Below, in pieces: positions 1 to 8,077 of a DNA stretch of 11,448 nucleotides. Origin of the DNA: JADHLN01 sp965658435 (GTDB lineage: Bacteria > Pseudomonadota > Alphaproteobacteria > Rickettsiales > JABIRX01). How positions within the stretch are numbered: position 1 is the first letter of the stretch; each line of letters starts with the position of its first letter. The translations under genes and the position numbers were made by a program. The DNA lies in the NCBI GenBank assembly GCA_965658435.1, contig CBFHSE010000045.1, positions 1 through 11,448 of the forward strand. Reading direction: 5' to 3'. Under the pieces are notes generated by a model, which was not told where the DNA came from, searched no databases, and worked only from the letters and a program-made list of their open reading frames with translations.

Positions 1-220
1 CCCCCGGACAACGAACATCATGAAAATTATTGCGAATAATTTTATTTAAATATGTTTCTTCAATTGCCAATTGAATAACAGTAAATCGCCTCTTTGTTTC
101 TTTAAATTTATAGTTAAAATCTTGCTTTTCATTATATTTATTTAATGAAATGGCTATTATAGATAGTAATGATATAATAATCGCCTGCTCTATTAGGCTG
201 AAGCCAGTTATTTTATACAA
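1..220 (-). CDS. Type IV prepilin / pseudopilin, N-terminal part (partial)
   Basis: Reading the minus strand from a TTG at 220-218 gives an open frame of 73 codons that runs off the window start. It begins with a short leader, MYKITG, followed by FSLIE. This is the class III prepilin signal: Gly at -1, Phe at +1 and Glu at +5 (leader of 6 residues, Glu at residue 11). A hydrophobic helix of about 20 residues follows (IIISLLSIIAIS), then a polar Lys/Glu-rich stretch and an Arg-Cys-Pro-Gly near the cut end. The signal is what a PilD-type peptidase cleaves and N-methylates, and such a peptidase is encoded divergently 88 bases away. The product should be an inner-membrane pilin or pseudopilin subunit. 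The start is inferred: an in-frame stop lies at 232-230, no ATG lies between it and the signal, and TTG is the only common start codon there. The rest of the gene is missing, so major and minor subunits cannot be told apart. Confidence 0.75.
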   Translation of the reverse strand, partial: MYKITGFSLIEQAIIISLLSIIAISLNKYNEKQDFNYKFKETKRRFTVIQLAIEETYLNKIIRNNFHDVRCPG

Positions 221-307
221 AATATTTATTTATTTTTTGTTAATAAAATGAGCTTGACTTTACATTTGTAATATATAATTTTGCTTAATATGCAAGTTTT
301 TTAGATT
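221..307. promoter_or_regulatory. Divergent promoter region between prepilin and pilD
   Basis: This 87-base AT-rich gap separates two divergent genes, so it must hold promoters for both directions. On the plus strand TTGACT (254-259) and TATAAT (274-279) both match sigma-70 elements well, but the 14-base spacing is shorter than the usual 16-18, so one of the two may be paired with a weaker element. On the minus strand TTGCAT (296-291) is a possible -35 box. No clear Shine-Dalgarno sequence precedes either start. The location is well supported; the exact boxes are a guess. Confidence 0.4.
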
Positions 308-1084
308 ATGTTATATATTATTACTTTCTATGCTCTTTCACTTGGAAGCTTAATCTCCGCTCTTAGCTATAGAATACCAAGAAACCAAGATATTTTTTTC
401 AAACCTTCTCAATGTCCAAAATGTAATAATTCACTTAGGTTTATAGACTTAATACCCGTTATTTCATGGCTTGCTAATAAAGGCAGATGTAGATTTTGTA
501 AAAGCAAAATCTCCATTAGATATCCTCTCATTGAGATTTCGACATGTTTTCTAATAACCTTACCATATCTAATTACCAATGATTATAAAATAACATTAAT
601 ATTATCCATATTAACTTTACTATTAATTACTATATCAGTAATTGATTTTGAGCATTATATTATACCTGATAGATTACAATTATCTCTTTTAGCATATGCT
701 ATATTCTGGTCTTATTATTTTTCATATGATATTATTTACAGTATTAAATCTTTTATATTGGGCTTTATGATAAGCTTTTTATTAATGATTGGCTTTAAAT
801 ATATTAGAAATAAAGATGGACTGGGTTTTGGTGATGTAAAATTTATAGCGATTTCAGCAATTTTAATTGGAATTGATAATTTTACCATTTTCTTTTTGTT
901 ATCAGGAATATTTGGAATTATAAATGGTTTACTCTGGATTTACTTCTTTGATAAAAAACTTTTTCCATTTGCTCCTTCTTTATGCATATCATTATTTTTA
1001 TGCTTGATTCTAGTTTTAATATTTGATATTGATTTTAACGGTGGATTTAGTTTCACATCTTTTTTTACAAACTTAATTTTTTAA
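308..1084 (+). CDS. pilD: Prepilin peptidase / N-methyltransferase (PilD/GspO family)
   Basis: This polytopic inner-membrane aspartyl protease cleaves type IV prepilin leaders and methylates the new N-terminal residue. The 258-residue length fits the family. Near the N-terminus are a hydrophobic helix and the cytoplasmic zinc-binding domain with two CxxC pairs (C36/C39 and C61/C64), followed by IRYPLIE as in typical members. The two catalytic aspartates are visible: D113 in the VIDFEHYIIPD motif and D176 in GFGDVK, the GxGD signature. About seven further hydrophobic segments fill the C-terminal part. The zinc domain argues for a full bifunctional PilD rather than the shorter archaeal-type or TadV peptidases. 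Its stop is directly followed by the ATG of the secretin gene, so the two are almost certainly co-transcribed. The divergent prepilin at 1-220 is a likely substrate. Confidence 0.95.
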   Translation: MLYIITFYALSLGSLISALSYRIPRNQDIFFKPSQCPKCNNSLRFIDLIPVISWLANKGRCRFCKSKISIRYPLIEISTCFLITLPYLITNDYKITLILSILTLLLITISVIDFEHYIIPDRLQLSLLAYAIFWSYYFSYDIIYSIKSFILGFMISFLLMIGFKYIRNKDGLGFGDVKFIAISAILIGIDNFTIFFLLSGIFGIINGLLWIYFFDKKLFPFAPSLCISLFLCLILVLIFDIDFNGGFSFTSFFTNLIF

Positions 1085-2794
1085 ATGAGAATCATGATGA
1101 GATCTCTTATATTACTTTTACTTCTAGTTTCATGCTCAAAGTCAGAAATTAAAGATAACATAATATACGATGGTAAAGCGGGACTCACAAGATCAGATTT
1201 TAGAGAAAATTTAGTTAATAGTGAATATAGAAATAAAGAAGTAATAAAACTTACAGATGATTCATTTGATGAATTAGATGTTTTAAATATTTTAGATGAA
1301 ATTGAAGAGCCAGAATTAGAAAGTGGCAAATTAGTTTCTATATCCGTTACAGAGGATATTCCATTAAAAGATGTTTTGATTGAGTTAGGTAGATTATCAG
1401 ACATCGAAATAGAAATTGATCCTGATATTTCTGGTGGAATTATATTAATAGTTAAAGATAGGCCTTTTTTACAGATTATAAAGCAAATATCAACATTAGC
1501 AAAACTTCGTTATTCAATTAATGATGGCATCTTAAGAATTGAAAAAGATGATCCTTATATAGTAAATTATTCATTGGATTTTCTTGATTTCTCAAGAACA
1601 TTTTCATCAACTTTATCTATCAATACTGGAACCTCTAATGATGCAATTACAACTGGCAGTGATAGAGTTATCAAATCATCATCAGAAGAATATCTATGGA
1701 ATACAATAATTAATAATGTTAGCAGAATTATATCTGAAAAAACTGCTACTCAACAAGAAGAAACAACAGAAACAGTAGATAATAATGAAAATAACATTAA
1801 TGCCCAAGAGCAAACACAAACAGTAACTAGCACAGCATCAGCAAGCTATGTATCTTCAAATATTAAGGCTGGAATAGTTACAGTATCAACAAATTCTATA
1901 AATCATAAACTTGTTAAGGAATATTTAGAAAAAGTAAAAAGGAATATTAATGCACAGGTGTTAATTGAAGCTAAAATTATTGAAGTCACTCTTAATGATG
2001 AATTTAAGGCTGGTATTGATTGGAGCTCTGGTCAATTATCAGGTCTCAACACTACTAGCGTAGTTGATTTTAATGATATAGCTCCCTTTAGCTTTGACTT
2101 TACCTCCAACGGCAAAAAAAGAGCTGATATGAAATTACTTGAAAAATTCGGAACTACCAGAACATTATTTTCTCCTAGAATAACAGCTTTGAATAATCAG
2201 CAAGCTGTATTAACCTTTACAGAAAATAAAATTTACTTTGAGGTTACATTTGATACTGAAACTGAAGTTACTGAAGGAGCAACTAATAATATATTAAGCC
2301 AATCTATTGATAGTGAAATGCAAACCATACCAATTGGGGTTATTCTTGCCTTACAGCCTTCTATAGATCTTGATAAAAATGAAGTATTAATTAATATAAG
2401 GCCTACTATATCTTCATTAAGTGCAGAAGTTGAAGATCCAGCTGTACAGATTGCAAAAAAAGAATTAGGTGCAAGCGCAGATGAAATAGCCTCATCTATT
2501 CCACAAGTTAAAATGCGTGAAATTGATACTCTTGTAAGACTAAAGAGTGGTTCATCTATGGTAATGGGAGGACTTATAGAGCATGAGAATAAAAACCAGG
2601 ATGTTGGAATACCATATTTTTCTAGCATTCCTGTTATTGGTCATCTATTTAAATCTACAATAAAAGAGGAGGTTATAACAGAAACTGTAATTTTTATAAA
2701 GGCAACTATTTTAGAATCAGATTTTGGTGTATTAAACTCTGATCAAAATTTTTATAATAACTTCAATAATGATAAAAATAATATAGGTATTTAG
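1085..2794 (+). CDS. Lipoprotein secretin, MshL/PilQ/GspD class (outer-membrane channel)
   Basis: This 569-residue protein is predicted to form the multimeric outer-membrane pore of a type IV pilus or type II-like secretion system. Residues 1-17 are a lipoprotein signal peptide (MRIMMRS, Leu-rich core, lipobox LVSC with Cys17). An STN/secretin N-domain covers about residues 85-155 (DIPLKDVLIEL starts at 91). A Ser/Thr-rich linker follows, then a Gln/Glu/Asn/Thr low-complexity stretch at about 220-255. The secretin core spans about 290-555: AQVLIEAKIIEV, the FSPRITALNNQQA segment, and the signature GIPYFSSIPVIGHLF near the end. A single N-domain, the Ser/Thr linker and overall size are closest to MshL of the MSHA pilus, but PilQ or GspD cannot be excluded without alignment. 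The start follows the pilD stop directly (TAAATG); Met4 or Met5 would serve equally well for the signal peptide. Confidence 0.9.
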   Translation: MRIMMRSLILLLLLVSCSKSEIKDNIIYDGKAGLTRSDFRENLVNSEYRNKEVIKLTDDSFDELDVLNILDEIEEPELESGKLVSISVTEDIPLKDVLIELGRLSDIEIEIDPDISGGIILIVKDRPFLQIIKQISTLAKLRYSINDGILRIEKDDPYIVNYSLDFLDFSRTFSSTLSINTGTSNDAITTGSDRVIKSSSEEYLWNTIINNVSRIISEKTATQQEETTETVDNNENNINAQEQTQTVTSTASASYVSSNIKAGIVTVSTNSINHKLVKEYLEKVKRNINAQVLIEAKIIEVTLNDEFKAGIDWSSGQLSGLNTTSVVDFNDIAPFSFDFTSNGKKRADMKLLEKFGTTRTLFSPRITALNNQQAVLTFTENKIYFEVTFDTETEVTEGATNNILSQSIDSEMQTIPIGVILALQPSIDLDKNEVLINIRPTISSLSAEVEDPAVQIAKKELGASADEIASSIPQVKMREIDTLVRLKSGSSMVMGGLIEHENKNQDVGIPYFSSIPVIGHLFKSTIKEEVITETVIFIKATILESDFGVLNSDQNFYNNFNNDKNNIGI

Positions 2795-3559
2795 ATGTTC
2801 GCAATTTTAAAATATATACTAATAACTGCTGTTAGAGATTGGCTTTTTATTGGAATATTACTATCAATGTTTTGTTTGGTTGGAATATCTCTTTTTTTAG
2901 GATCAACAGCTTTATCAGAACAAACAGCAATGCAGCTTGTTTTTTTATCTTCAACCACGCGATTATTGCTTGTAATAGGTTTGATTTTATTTATTTGTTT
3001 TCATATTAGAAGAAGCTTCGATAATAGAGAGGTTGAATTTATTATATCAAGACCTATAAGCAGAACATCATTTTTATTCACATATTTTATTAGCTTTTCT
3101 TTCCTATCATTTCTTTTGTTACTGCCATTAATTATAACGATATATGTTGTTTTCTCTCCAAATTTTCAAGGTTTCTCATTGTGGTTTTTATCTTTATATC
3201 TTGAGTTAGTTATTATTTCTTGCTTTGCAATTTTAGCATCACTTATTCTTAAAAGTGCTGTATTATCAGTTCTTGGATGCTTTGCATTTTATCTAGTTTC
3301 AAGAATTATGGGGTTTGCAATATCAACAATAATAATCCCTTCTAATCTGAATAATATAAATTTTAATACATCTCTTGAGATCTTCCTTAAAATAATCTCT
3401 TCATTATTGCCTAGATTAGATCAATTTGCGCAAAGTAAATGGTTAATTTATAATGATTACAGTATTGAAGTTGTTCCTCTAATTTTATTACAATCTATCA
3501 TTTATATAGCACTTATATTTGTAATGTCGGTATTTGATTTTAATAAAAAACAATTTTAG
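2795..3559 (+). CDS. ABC-2-like membrane permease, function unknown
   Basis: This 254-residue hydrophobic protein has about six membrane-spanning segments: around residues 15-35, 55-70, 90-118, 128-152, 153-178 and 230-248. After the second segment the sequence FDNREVEFIISRPISR resembles the cytoplasmic coupling-helix region of ABC-2-type permeases (typically EhxxGTxExLLxxPxSR). It is therefore probably the membrane half of an ABC exporter. No ATP-binding subunit (Walker A, LSGGQ) is encoded in the window, so its ATPase must lie elsewhere or the protein works otherwise. The ATG directly follows the secretin stop, and the next gene begins 4 bases after this stop, placing it within the pilus-type operon. 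Whether it serves the pilus or merely shares the transcript is unknown. The family call is moderate; no substrate can be inferred. Confidence 0.65.
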   Translation: MFAILKYILITAVRDWLFIGILLSMFCLVGISLFLGSTALSEQTAMQLVFLSSTTRLLLVIGLILFICFHIRRSFDNREVEFIISRPISRTSFLFTYFISFSFLSFLLLLPLIITIYVVFSPNFQGFSLWFLSLYLELVIISCFAILASLILKSAVLSVLGCFAFYLVSRIMGFAISTIIIPSNLNNINFNTSLEIFLKIISSLLPRLDQFAQSKWLIYNDYSIEVVPLILLQSIIYIALIFVMSVFDFNKKQF

Positions 3560-3563
3560 CGTT

Positions 3564-4322
3564 ATGATTTTAAAATATAAAAAATTTTTATTAGTACTAA
3601 CATTTATCTTTATTTTATCTTCTCAAATATCATTATGGCTTTTCACAAAACATATTAAGCCTGATATGATAATTGTTCCTAATGTACCTTCATATACAAC
3701 CATTTCAATTCTATCTCTTGGTGATTTACAATTTTATTTTAGAAATTTATCTTTTAAGATACAAAATGCTGGAGATAGTTGGGGTAGATTTACAGCATTA
3801 AAGGATTATAATTATGAAAAGTTAAAAGACTGGTTTTTTCTTTTAGATAAATTAGACAGTAAATCAAATTTTGTTCCTTCACTTGCCAGCTATTATTATT
3901 CACAGAGCCAAAATGTTATTGATAATATACATATTGTCGAATATTTAGAAAATCATGCTTCTAATGATATATCTAATAAATGGTGGTGGATGACTCAGGC
4001 TGTTTATTTAGCTAACCATAAATTAGAAGATAAAGAATTAGCCTTAAGATTATCATATTATTTAACAGAAATACCAAAAGAAGTTAATGTTCCTTTTTGG
4101 GTAAGACAAATGCCAGCCTTTATTCATGAAGATATGGGAGAAAATCAGTCTGCAAAGAAGATTATTATTGATATTTTAACTAATTTTAAAAAATTTACTC
4201 CAGGAGAATTAAATTTTATGGAATATTTTATCAAAGAAAGATTAAAAGATGAAAAATTTAAATATGAAATTATAGAGGAGCTTAGAAAAAATGCTAAATG
4301 GGAAAATAAGCATAACAGATAA
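3564..4322 (+). CDS. Membrane-anchored helical-repeat (TPR-like) protein, function unknown
   Basis: I do not recognise this 252-residue protein. It begins with a basic tail and a single hydrophobic helix (about residues 8-27), so it is likely a signal-anchored protein with most of its mass in the periplasm. The rest is predicted alpha-helical, with TPR-like helix pairs: a Trp-rich helix (KWWWMTQAVYLANH), a following ELALRLSYYL helix, and a HEDMGENQSAKKIIIDIL pair of the kind that ends TPR units. I chose the ATG at 3564 because it sits just after the permease stop and directly begins the basic-plus-hydrophobic anchor; a TTG 30 bases upstream inside the permease is possible but less likely. The 3' end overlaps lysK by 32 bases in another frame. 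Being next to a permease and a secretin suggests an envelope accessory role, which is inference only. Confidence 0.65.
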   Translation: MILKYKKFLLVLTFIFILSSQISLWLFTKHIKPDMIIVPNVPSYTTISILSLGDLQFYFRNLSFKIQNAGDSWGRFTALKDYNYEKLKDWFFLLDKLDSKSNFVPSLASYYYSQSQNVIDNIHIVEYLENHASNDISNKWWWMTQAVYLANHKLEDKELALRLSYYLTEIPKEVNVPFWVRQMPAFIHEDMGENQSAKKIIIDILTNFKKFTPGELNFMEYFIKERLKDEKFKYEIIEELRKNAKWENKHNR

Positions 4323-5862
4323 TTTAAAAGCTTGGCCTTTTATTGAGGCTAAAAATCTTTTAAAAAAAATTAACAATAAGATACCTGAAAAAGGATATGT
4401 TTTGTTTGAAACAGGTTATGGTCCATCTGGTTTACCTCACATAGGCACATTTGGTGAGGTTTGTAGAACATTAATGGTTAAAAGAGCTTTTAATTATATA
4501 GCCCCAGAAATACCAACTAAACTAATTTGTTTTTCTGATGATATGGATGCATTAAGAAAAATTCCGGAAAACATCCCTAATCCTCAATTATTTGTTGATT
4601 ATATTGGTAAATCCTTAACTAATATCCCTGATCCATATAAAGAACTCTCTTCTTATGGAGAGCAAATGAATAATAAGCTTAAAGGATTTTTAGATAGCTT
4701 TGCTTTTGAGTATGATTTTTATAGCTCAACTCAATGTTATAAGAGTGGCTTATTTAATGATACTCTTAAAAAAATAGCACTTAATATTGATAAAATTTCA
4801 GCTTTAATTCTCCCAACTCTTAGAGAAGAAAGAAGAAAATCATATAATCCTTTTATGCCTATATGCCCTGTATCCGGAAAATTATTAGAAGAAGGTGTTA
4901 TTTCTACTGATAGCTCAAATTTTACAATAAATTTCAAAGATATTAACGGTGAGGAAAGAACTCAGTCTATTTTAGATGGTAATTGTAAATTACAATGGAA
5001 AGTAGATTTTGCTATGAGATGGCATGCTCTTGATGTTAACTATGAAATGTTTGGAAAAGATATTATCCCTTCAGCAGAATTAGCAGTTAAAATTTGTAAA
5101 ATTATTGGCAATAAAACTCCTAGTAATTTTCATTATGAATTATTTTTAGATGCTACTGGACAAAAAATATCTAAGTCTAAGGGTAACGGAATTTCTCTTG
5201 AAGAATGGCTTAAATATGCACCAGCAGAATCTTTAAGTTATTACATGTATCAAAAACCAAAAACTGCCAAGAGATTATATTTTGATATCATCCCTAAATC
5301 CACGGATGAGTATATAAAATTTATGCAAAATTATAAGAATCTTGATGATGATAAAAAATTAGAGAGCCCTATTTATCATATTCATAATGATAAATATAAA
5401 TTTCATGATATTGGGGTTATTAGTTTTTCACTATTATTAAATTTAGCTTCAGCATGTAACCCAGATAATTCTGATATTTTATGGGGATTTATATCAAAAT
5501 ATGATAATAACTTAAATAAAGAAAATTCAGAATTCTTAGATTTACTAGTTGGTTATGCCATAAATTATTATAATGATTTTATAAAACCAAATAAGAGTTT
5601 TAGAAAAGCAAATCATGATGAGTTGAAAGCTATAAATGCATTAAGAGCTAAGCTGGCTGAGTCAATAAATGAAAAAGATCCCGTAATATTACAAAATATT
5701 ACATATCAAATTGGTAATGATTTTAACTTTGAATTAAGATTATGGTTTCAAGCTTTATATCAAATTTTGCTTGGCCAAGATTCAGGCCCAAGATTTGGTT
5801 CTTTTATTTCATTGTTTGGAGTATCTAATATGATTGATTTAATTGATGAAAAATTAAATTAA
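4291..5862 (+). CDS. lysK: Lysyl-tRNA synthetase, class I (LysRS1)
   Basis: This enzyme charges tRNA-Lys with lysine in the cytoplasm, using the class I Rossmann fold found in archaea and many alphaproteobacteria instead of the usual class II LysS. The 523-residue length is typical. The N-terminal catalytic domain shows the HIGH-type motif HIGT at 50-53 within GYGPSGLPHIGT, and the KMSKS-type loop KISKS at 292-296 within GQKISKSKGNG. The remainder is the all-helical anticodon-binding domain. The start overlaps the upstream helical-repeat gene by 32 bases, which suggests translational coupling at the end of the pilus-type operon. The 3' end overlaps hemA, encoded on the opposite strand, by 9 bases. 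Class I LysRS is a useful lineage hint toward Alphaproteobacteria. Confidence 0.96.
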   Translation: MLNGKISITDNLKAWPFIEAKNLLKKINNKIPEKGYVLFETGYGPSGLPHIGTFGEVCRTLMVKRAFNYIAPEIPTKLICFSDDMDALRKIPENIPNPQLFVDYIGKSLTNIPDPYKELSSYGEQMNNKLKGFLDSFAFEYDFYSSTQCYKSGLFNDTLKKIALNIDKISALILPTLREERRKSYNPFMPICPVSGKLLEEGVISTDSSNFTINFKDINGEERTQSILDGNCKLQWKVDFAMRWHALDVNYEMFGKDIIPSAELAVKICKIIGNKTPSNFHYELFLDATGQKISKSKGNGISLEEWLKYAPAESLSYYMYQKPKTAKRLYFDIIPKSTDEYIKFMQNYKNLDDDKKLESPIYHIHNDKYKFHDIGVISFSLLLNLASACNPDNSDILWGFISKYDNNLNKENSEFLDLLVGYAINYYNDFIKPNKSFRKANHDELKAINALRAKLAESINEKDPVILQNITYQIGNDFNFELRLWFQALYQILLGQDSGPRFGSFISLFGVSNMIDLIDEKLN

Positions 5863-7041
5863 TTTTTTTAATCCTAAAATTAAATTATCTATCATTTTTT
5901 CTGTATGCATTGGCGTAATTGTTATTCTTAGTCTTTCCTCTCCCTTTTTAACAGTTGGATAATTTATTGGTTGAATATATATATTATGCTCTTCTAATAA
6001 TTTATCAGATATATATTTGGTTTTTTTGGAGCAGCCAATAATTATAGCTATGATGTGACCTTTGCTATTATGAAATTTAATATTTGCTTTATTTAGTTTG
6101 TTTTTTAGCAAATTTACATTTTTATGGAATTTCTCTCTTAAGTTTTTGTTATTTTCTATTATTTCAATAGCTTTTATTATTGCCATCGCATTTGCTGGTT
6201 GGGTTGCAGTTGTAAAGATAAAGCCTGGTGCATAGGATCTTATTGCATCTATTAGATATTTATTGCCCGTTATGTAGCCACCAATTAAACCATATGCTTT
6301 TGCGAAGGTTCCCTGAATTATATCAATTTCAGTAGCAATATTTTCTTGCTCAGCAATACCTCCCCCCTTATCCCCGTATAAACCTACAGCATGTACTTCA
6401 TCTATATAAGTAAAGCAATTATATTTCTTTGCTAAATTTATTATTTCTCTGATTGGGGCTATATTTCCGCTCATTGAATATATAGATTCAAAAACTAGCA
6501 TTTTATTTTGCGCCTTAGGAACTGATTTTAACTTACTCTCAAGATCAATTATATCATTATGTTTAAATATAATTTTTTTAGCTTTACTATTTTGAATTCC
6601 TTCTATTATTGAAGCATGGTTTCCTGCATCAGAAAATATTATTATGTCATCTATTATTTTAGAAATAGTGGAAATTGTAGTTCTATTTGCAACATATCCA
6701 GATGAAAAAACTAAAGCACTATCTTTATTATGATGATGGGCTAATTTTTTTTCTAATGAAACTAAAGGAAAGCTATTTCCGGATATATTTCTGGTACCCC
6801 CTGCCCCAACTCCATATTTTTCTGTTGCTAATATATTTTCTTTTATAACCTCTTTATTTTGTCCCATAGCGAGATAGTCATTGCTGCACCATATGATAAT
6901 ATTTTTTTTTGTTTTATAATTAAAAGCGTAAGGAAAGTTATCACTATCTCTGGCTATCTCTATAAATTCTCTATATCTATTATTTGCTTTTAACTCTTCA
7001 ACTGCTTTTAGGAAAAAATCATTATAATTTATTTTTTGCAT
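5854..7041 (-). CDS. hemA: 5-Aminolevulinate synthase (ALAS)
   Basis: This PLP enzyme condenses glycine and succinyl-CoA to 5-aminolevulinate, the first step of heme synthesis by the C4 (Shemin) route used by alphaproteobacteria and mitochondria. The 395-residue length is close to the family norm of about 400. Conserved features include WCSNDYLAMG near residue 51, GGTRNISG at 81-88, NHASIIEG at 141-148, the PLP-contacting Asp214 in YIDEVHAVG, and the PLP-binding Lys248 in GTFAKAYGLIGGY. AKAYG followed by SYAPGFIFTT (269-278), and GGTRNISG, favour ALAS over the related KBL and BioF enzymes. The start ATG lies inside the end of ctaA (13-nt overlap), so both are probably translated from one mRNA and coupled. 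The tail runs into lysK with a 9-base overlap. Confidence 0.95.
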   Translation of the reverse strand: MQKINYNDFFLKAVEELKANNRYREFIEIARDSDNFPYAFNYKTKKNIIIWCSNDYLAMGQNKEVIKENILATEKYGVGAGGTRNISGNSFPLVSLEKKLAHHHNKDSALVFSSGYVANRTTISTISKIIDDIIIFSDAGNHASIIEGIQNSKAKKIIFKHNDIIDLESKLKSVPKAQNKMLVFESIYSMSGNIAPIREIINLAKKYNCFTYIDEVHAVGLYGDKGGGIAEQENIATEIDIIQGTFAKAYGLIGGYITGNKYLIDAIRSYAPGFIFTTATQPANAMAIIKAIEIIENNKNLREKFHKNVNLLKNKLNKANIKFHNSKGHIIAIIIGCSKKTKYISDKLLEEHNIYIQPINYPTVKKGEERLRITITPMHTEKMIDNLILGLKKLI

Positions 7042-8027
7042 AATTTTATAGTTAAATTAGTTACAGAAAACAGAAATAATGCAGTTAATTGGTGCAAAAT
7101 AGCAATATGCATATTTACAATTGTTAATAAAGTAATTATTCCAAGTACAAACTGAGCTAGAATAAAAGCTAATAATATTTTTATTAATAAATTCTCATAA
7201 AGTTTTTTTCTTATCATATAAAATGCTATAGCTACTAAAATTAAAGCTAAAATTCTATGTATAAACTGAATTGTCGCATGTTCATTTAAAAATATATCTA
7301 TTATATTATTATCAAATATTTCTTGGGGATAAAAATTCTCACCCATTAATGGATATTGATTATAAATTAAGCCAGCATCAAGACCTGCAACAAATGCTCC
7401 ATATATTATTTGCAAAATTAAGATTATTTGAAAAATTTTTAGAATTTTATAATTTTTCTTTTTACTGATATATTTTTCTTTTGTTAATTTATCAACGAAA
7501 TAATGATTAATAACAATACTGTAAATTATAAATGCCAATAATAGGTGAACAGATAATCTATAATGGCTAACTGATGTTAATTCAGATAAGCCACTAGAAA
7601 CCATAAACCAACCTAAAAAACCTTGTAAAATAACTAGAAGAGAAATGGCAATAATAAATTTTTTTTGCTTAATATTTATCTCTCCTTTTACATAAAAAAC
7701 TAAAGCAGGAATAATAATTAAAATACCTATTACTCTGCCTAATATTCTATGAATATATTCAAGCCAAAAAATATTTTTAAACTCATCTATATCCATGTTA
7801 GGATTATTAATAATAAATTGAGGTATTTCTTGATATTTAGCAAATAAATCTTGCCAATCATGTAGTTTTAATGGAGGTAATATACCTTTAAAAAGAGCCC
7901 ACTCTGTAATTGATAAACCTGAATCAGTAAGCCTTGTGTAACCGCCAACTAATACCATTATAGGTATTATTGTTAATATTGTTATTAGCCATATATTATA
8001 ATTTTTTGAGAAAACTTCTTTACTCAT
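7029..8027 (-). CDS. ctaA: Heme A synthase (CtaA/Cox15 family)
   Basis: This inner-membrane enzyme oxidises the C8 methyl of heme O to make heme A for aa3-type cytochrome oxidases. The 332-residue length and eight predicted membrane helices fit the alphaproteobacterial/mitochondrial (Cox15) type. Diagnostic sequences are GGYTRLTDSGLSITEW at about residues 28-43 and four conserved helix histidines, here H93 (EYIHRILGR), H161 (LSVHLL), H257 (QFIHRILA) and H312 (AILHQL). I chose the ATG at 8027; a TTG two codons upstream would be a weaker start. The gene is first in a minus-strand pair with hemA, linking heme precursor supply to heme A formation. A divergent oxidase-like gene begins 50 bases upstream. 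The presence of CtaA implies the organism uses heme A, so an aa3 oxidase should exist elsewhere. Confidence 0.95.
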   Translation of the reverse strand: MSKEVFSKNYNIWLITILTIIPIMVLVGGYTRLTDSGLSITEWALFKGILPPLKLHDWQDLFAKYQEIPQFIINNPNMDIDEFKNIFWLEYIHRILGRVIGILIIIPALVFYVKGEINIKQKKFIIAISLLVILQGFLGWFMVSSGLSELTSVSHYRLSVHLLLAFIIYSIVINHYFVDKLTKEKYISKKKNYKILKIFQIILILQIIYGAFVAGLDAGLIYNQYPLMGENFYPQEIFDNNIIDIFLNEHATIQFIHRILALILVAIAFYMIRKKLYENLLIKILLAFILAQFVLGIITLLTIVNMHIAILHQLTALFLFSVTNLTIKLCKK

Positions 8028-8077
8028 AAACAATTTTTTTAATATGTTATAATAAATTTAGTTAAATTCAAATTATT
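8028..8077. promoter_or_regulatory. Divergent promoter region, ctaA / oxidase-like gene
   Basis: Only 50 bases separate the ctaA ATG from the divergent oxidase-like ATG. On the plus strand the sequence TGTTATAAT at 8045-8053 is an extended -10 element (TGn followed by a perfect TATAAT), 24 bases before the plus-strand ATG. No good -35 box is present at the expected distance (8025-8030 reads CATAAA), which an extended -10 can tolerate. No minus-strand promoter stood out. The short gap means the two transcripts' promoters are back to back and could be co-regulated. Confidence 0.5.

Noticed and set aside
1081..1404. 107-codon minus-strand frame, Ser/Ile-rich
   Set aside because: Antisense to the secretin signal peptide and N-domain; composition is that of a reversed reading of AT-rich coding DNA.
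2233..2628. 131-codon minus-strand open frame inside the secretin gene
   Set aside because: It lies entirely antisense to a well-conserved secretin core, has no recognisable domain and is explained as a shadow of codon bias.
7271..7468. 65-codon plus-strand frame inside ctaA
   Set aside because: Antisense to the CtaA C-terminal half, no motif.
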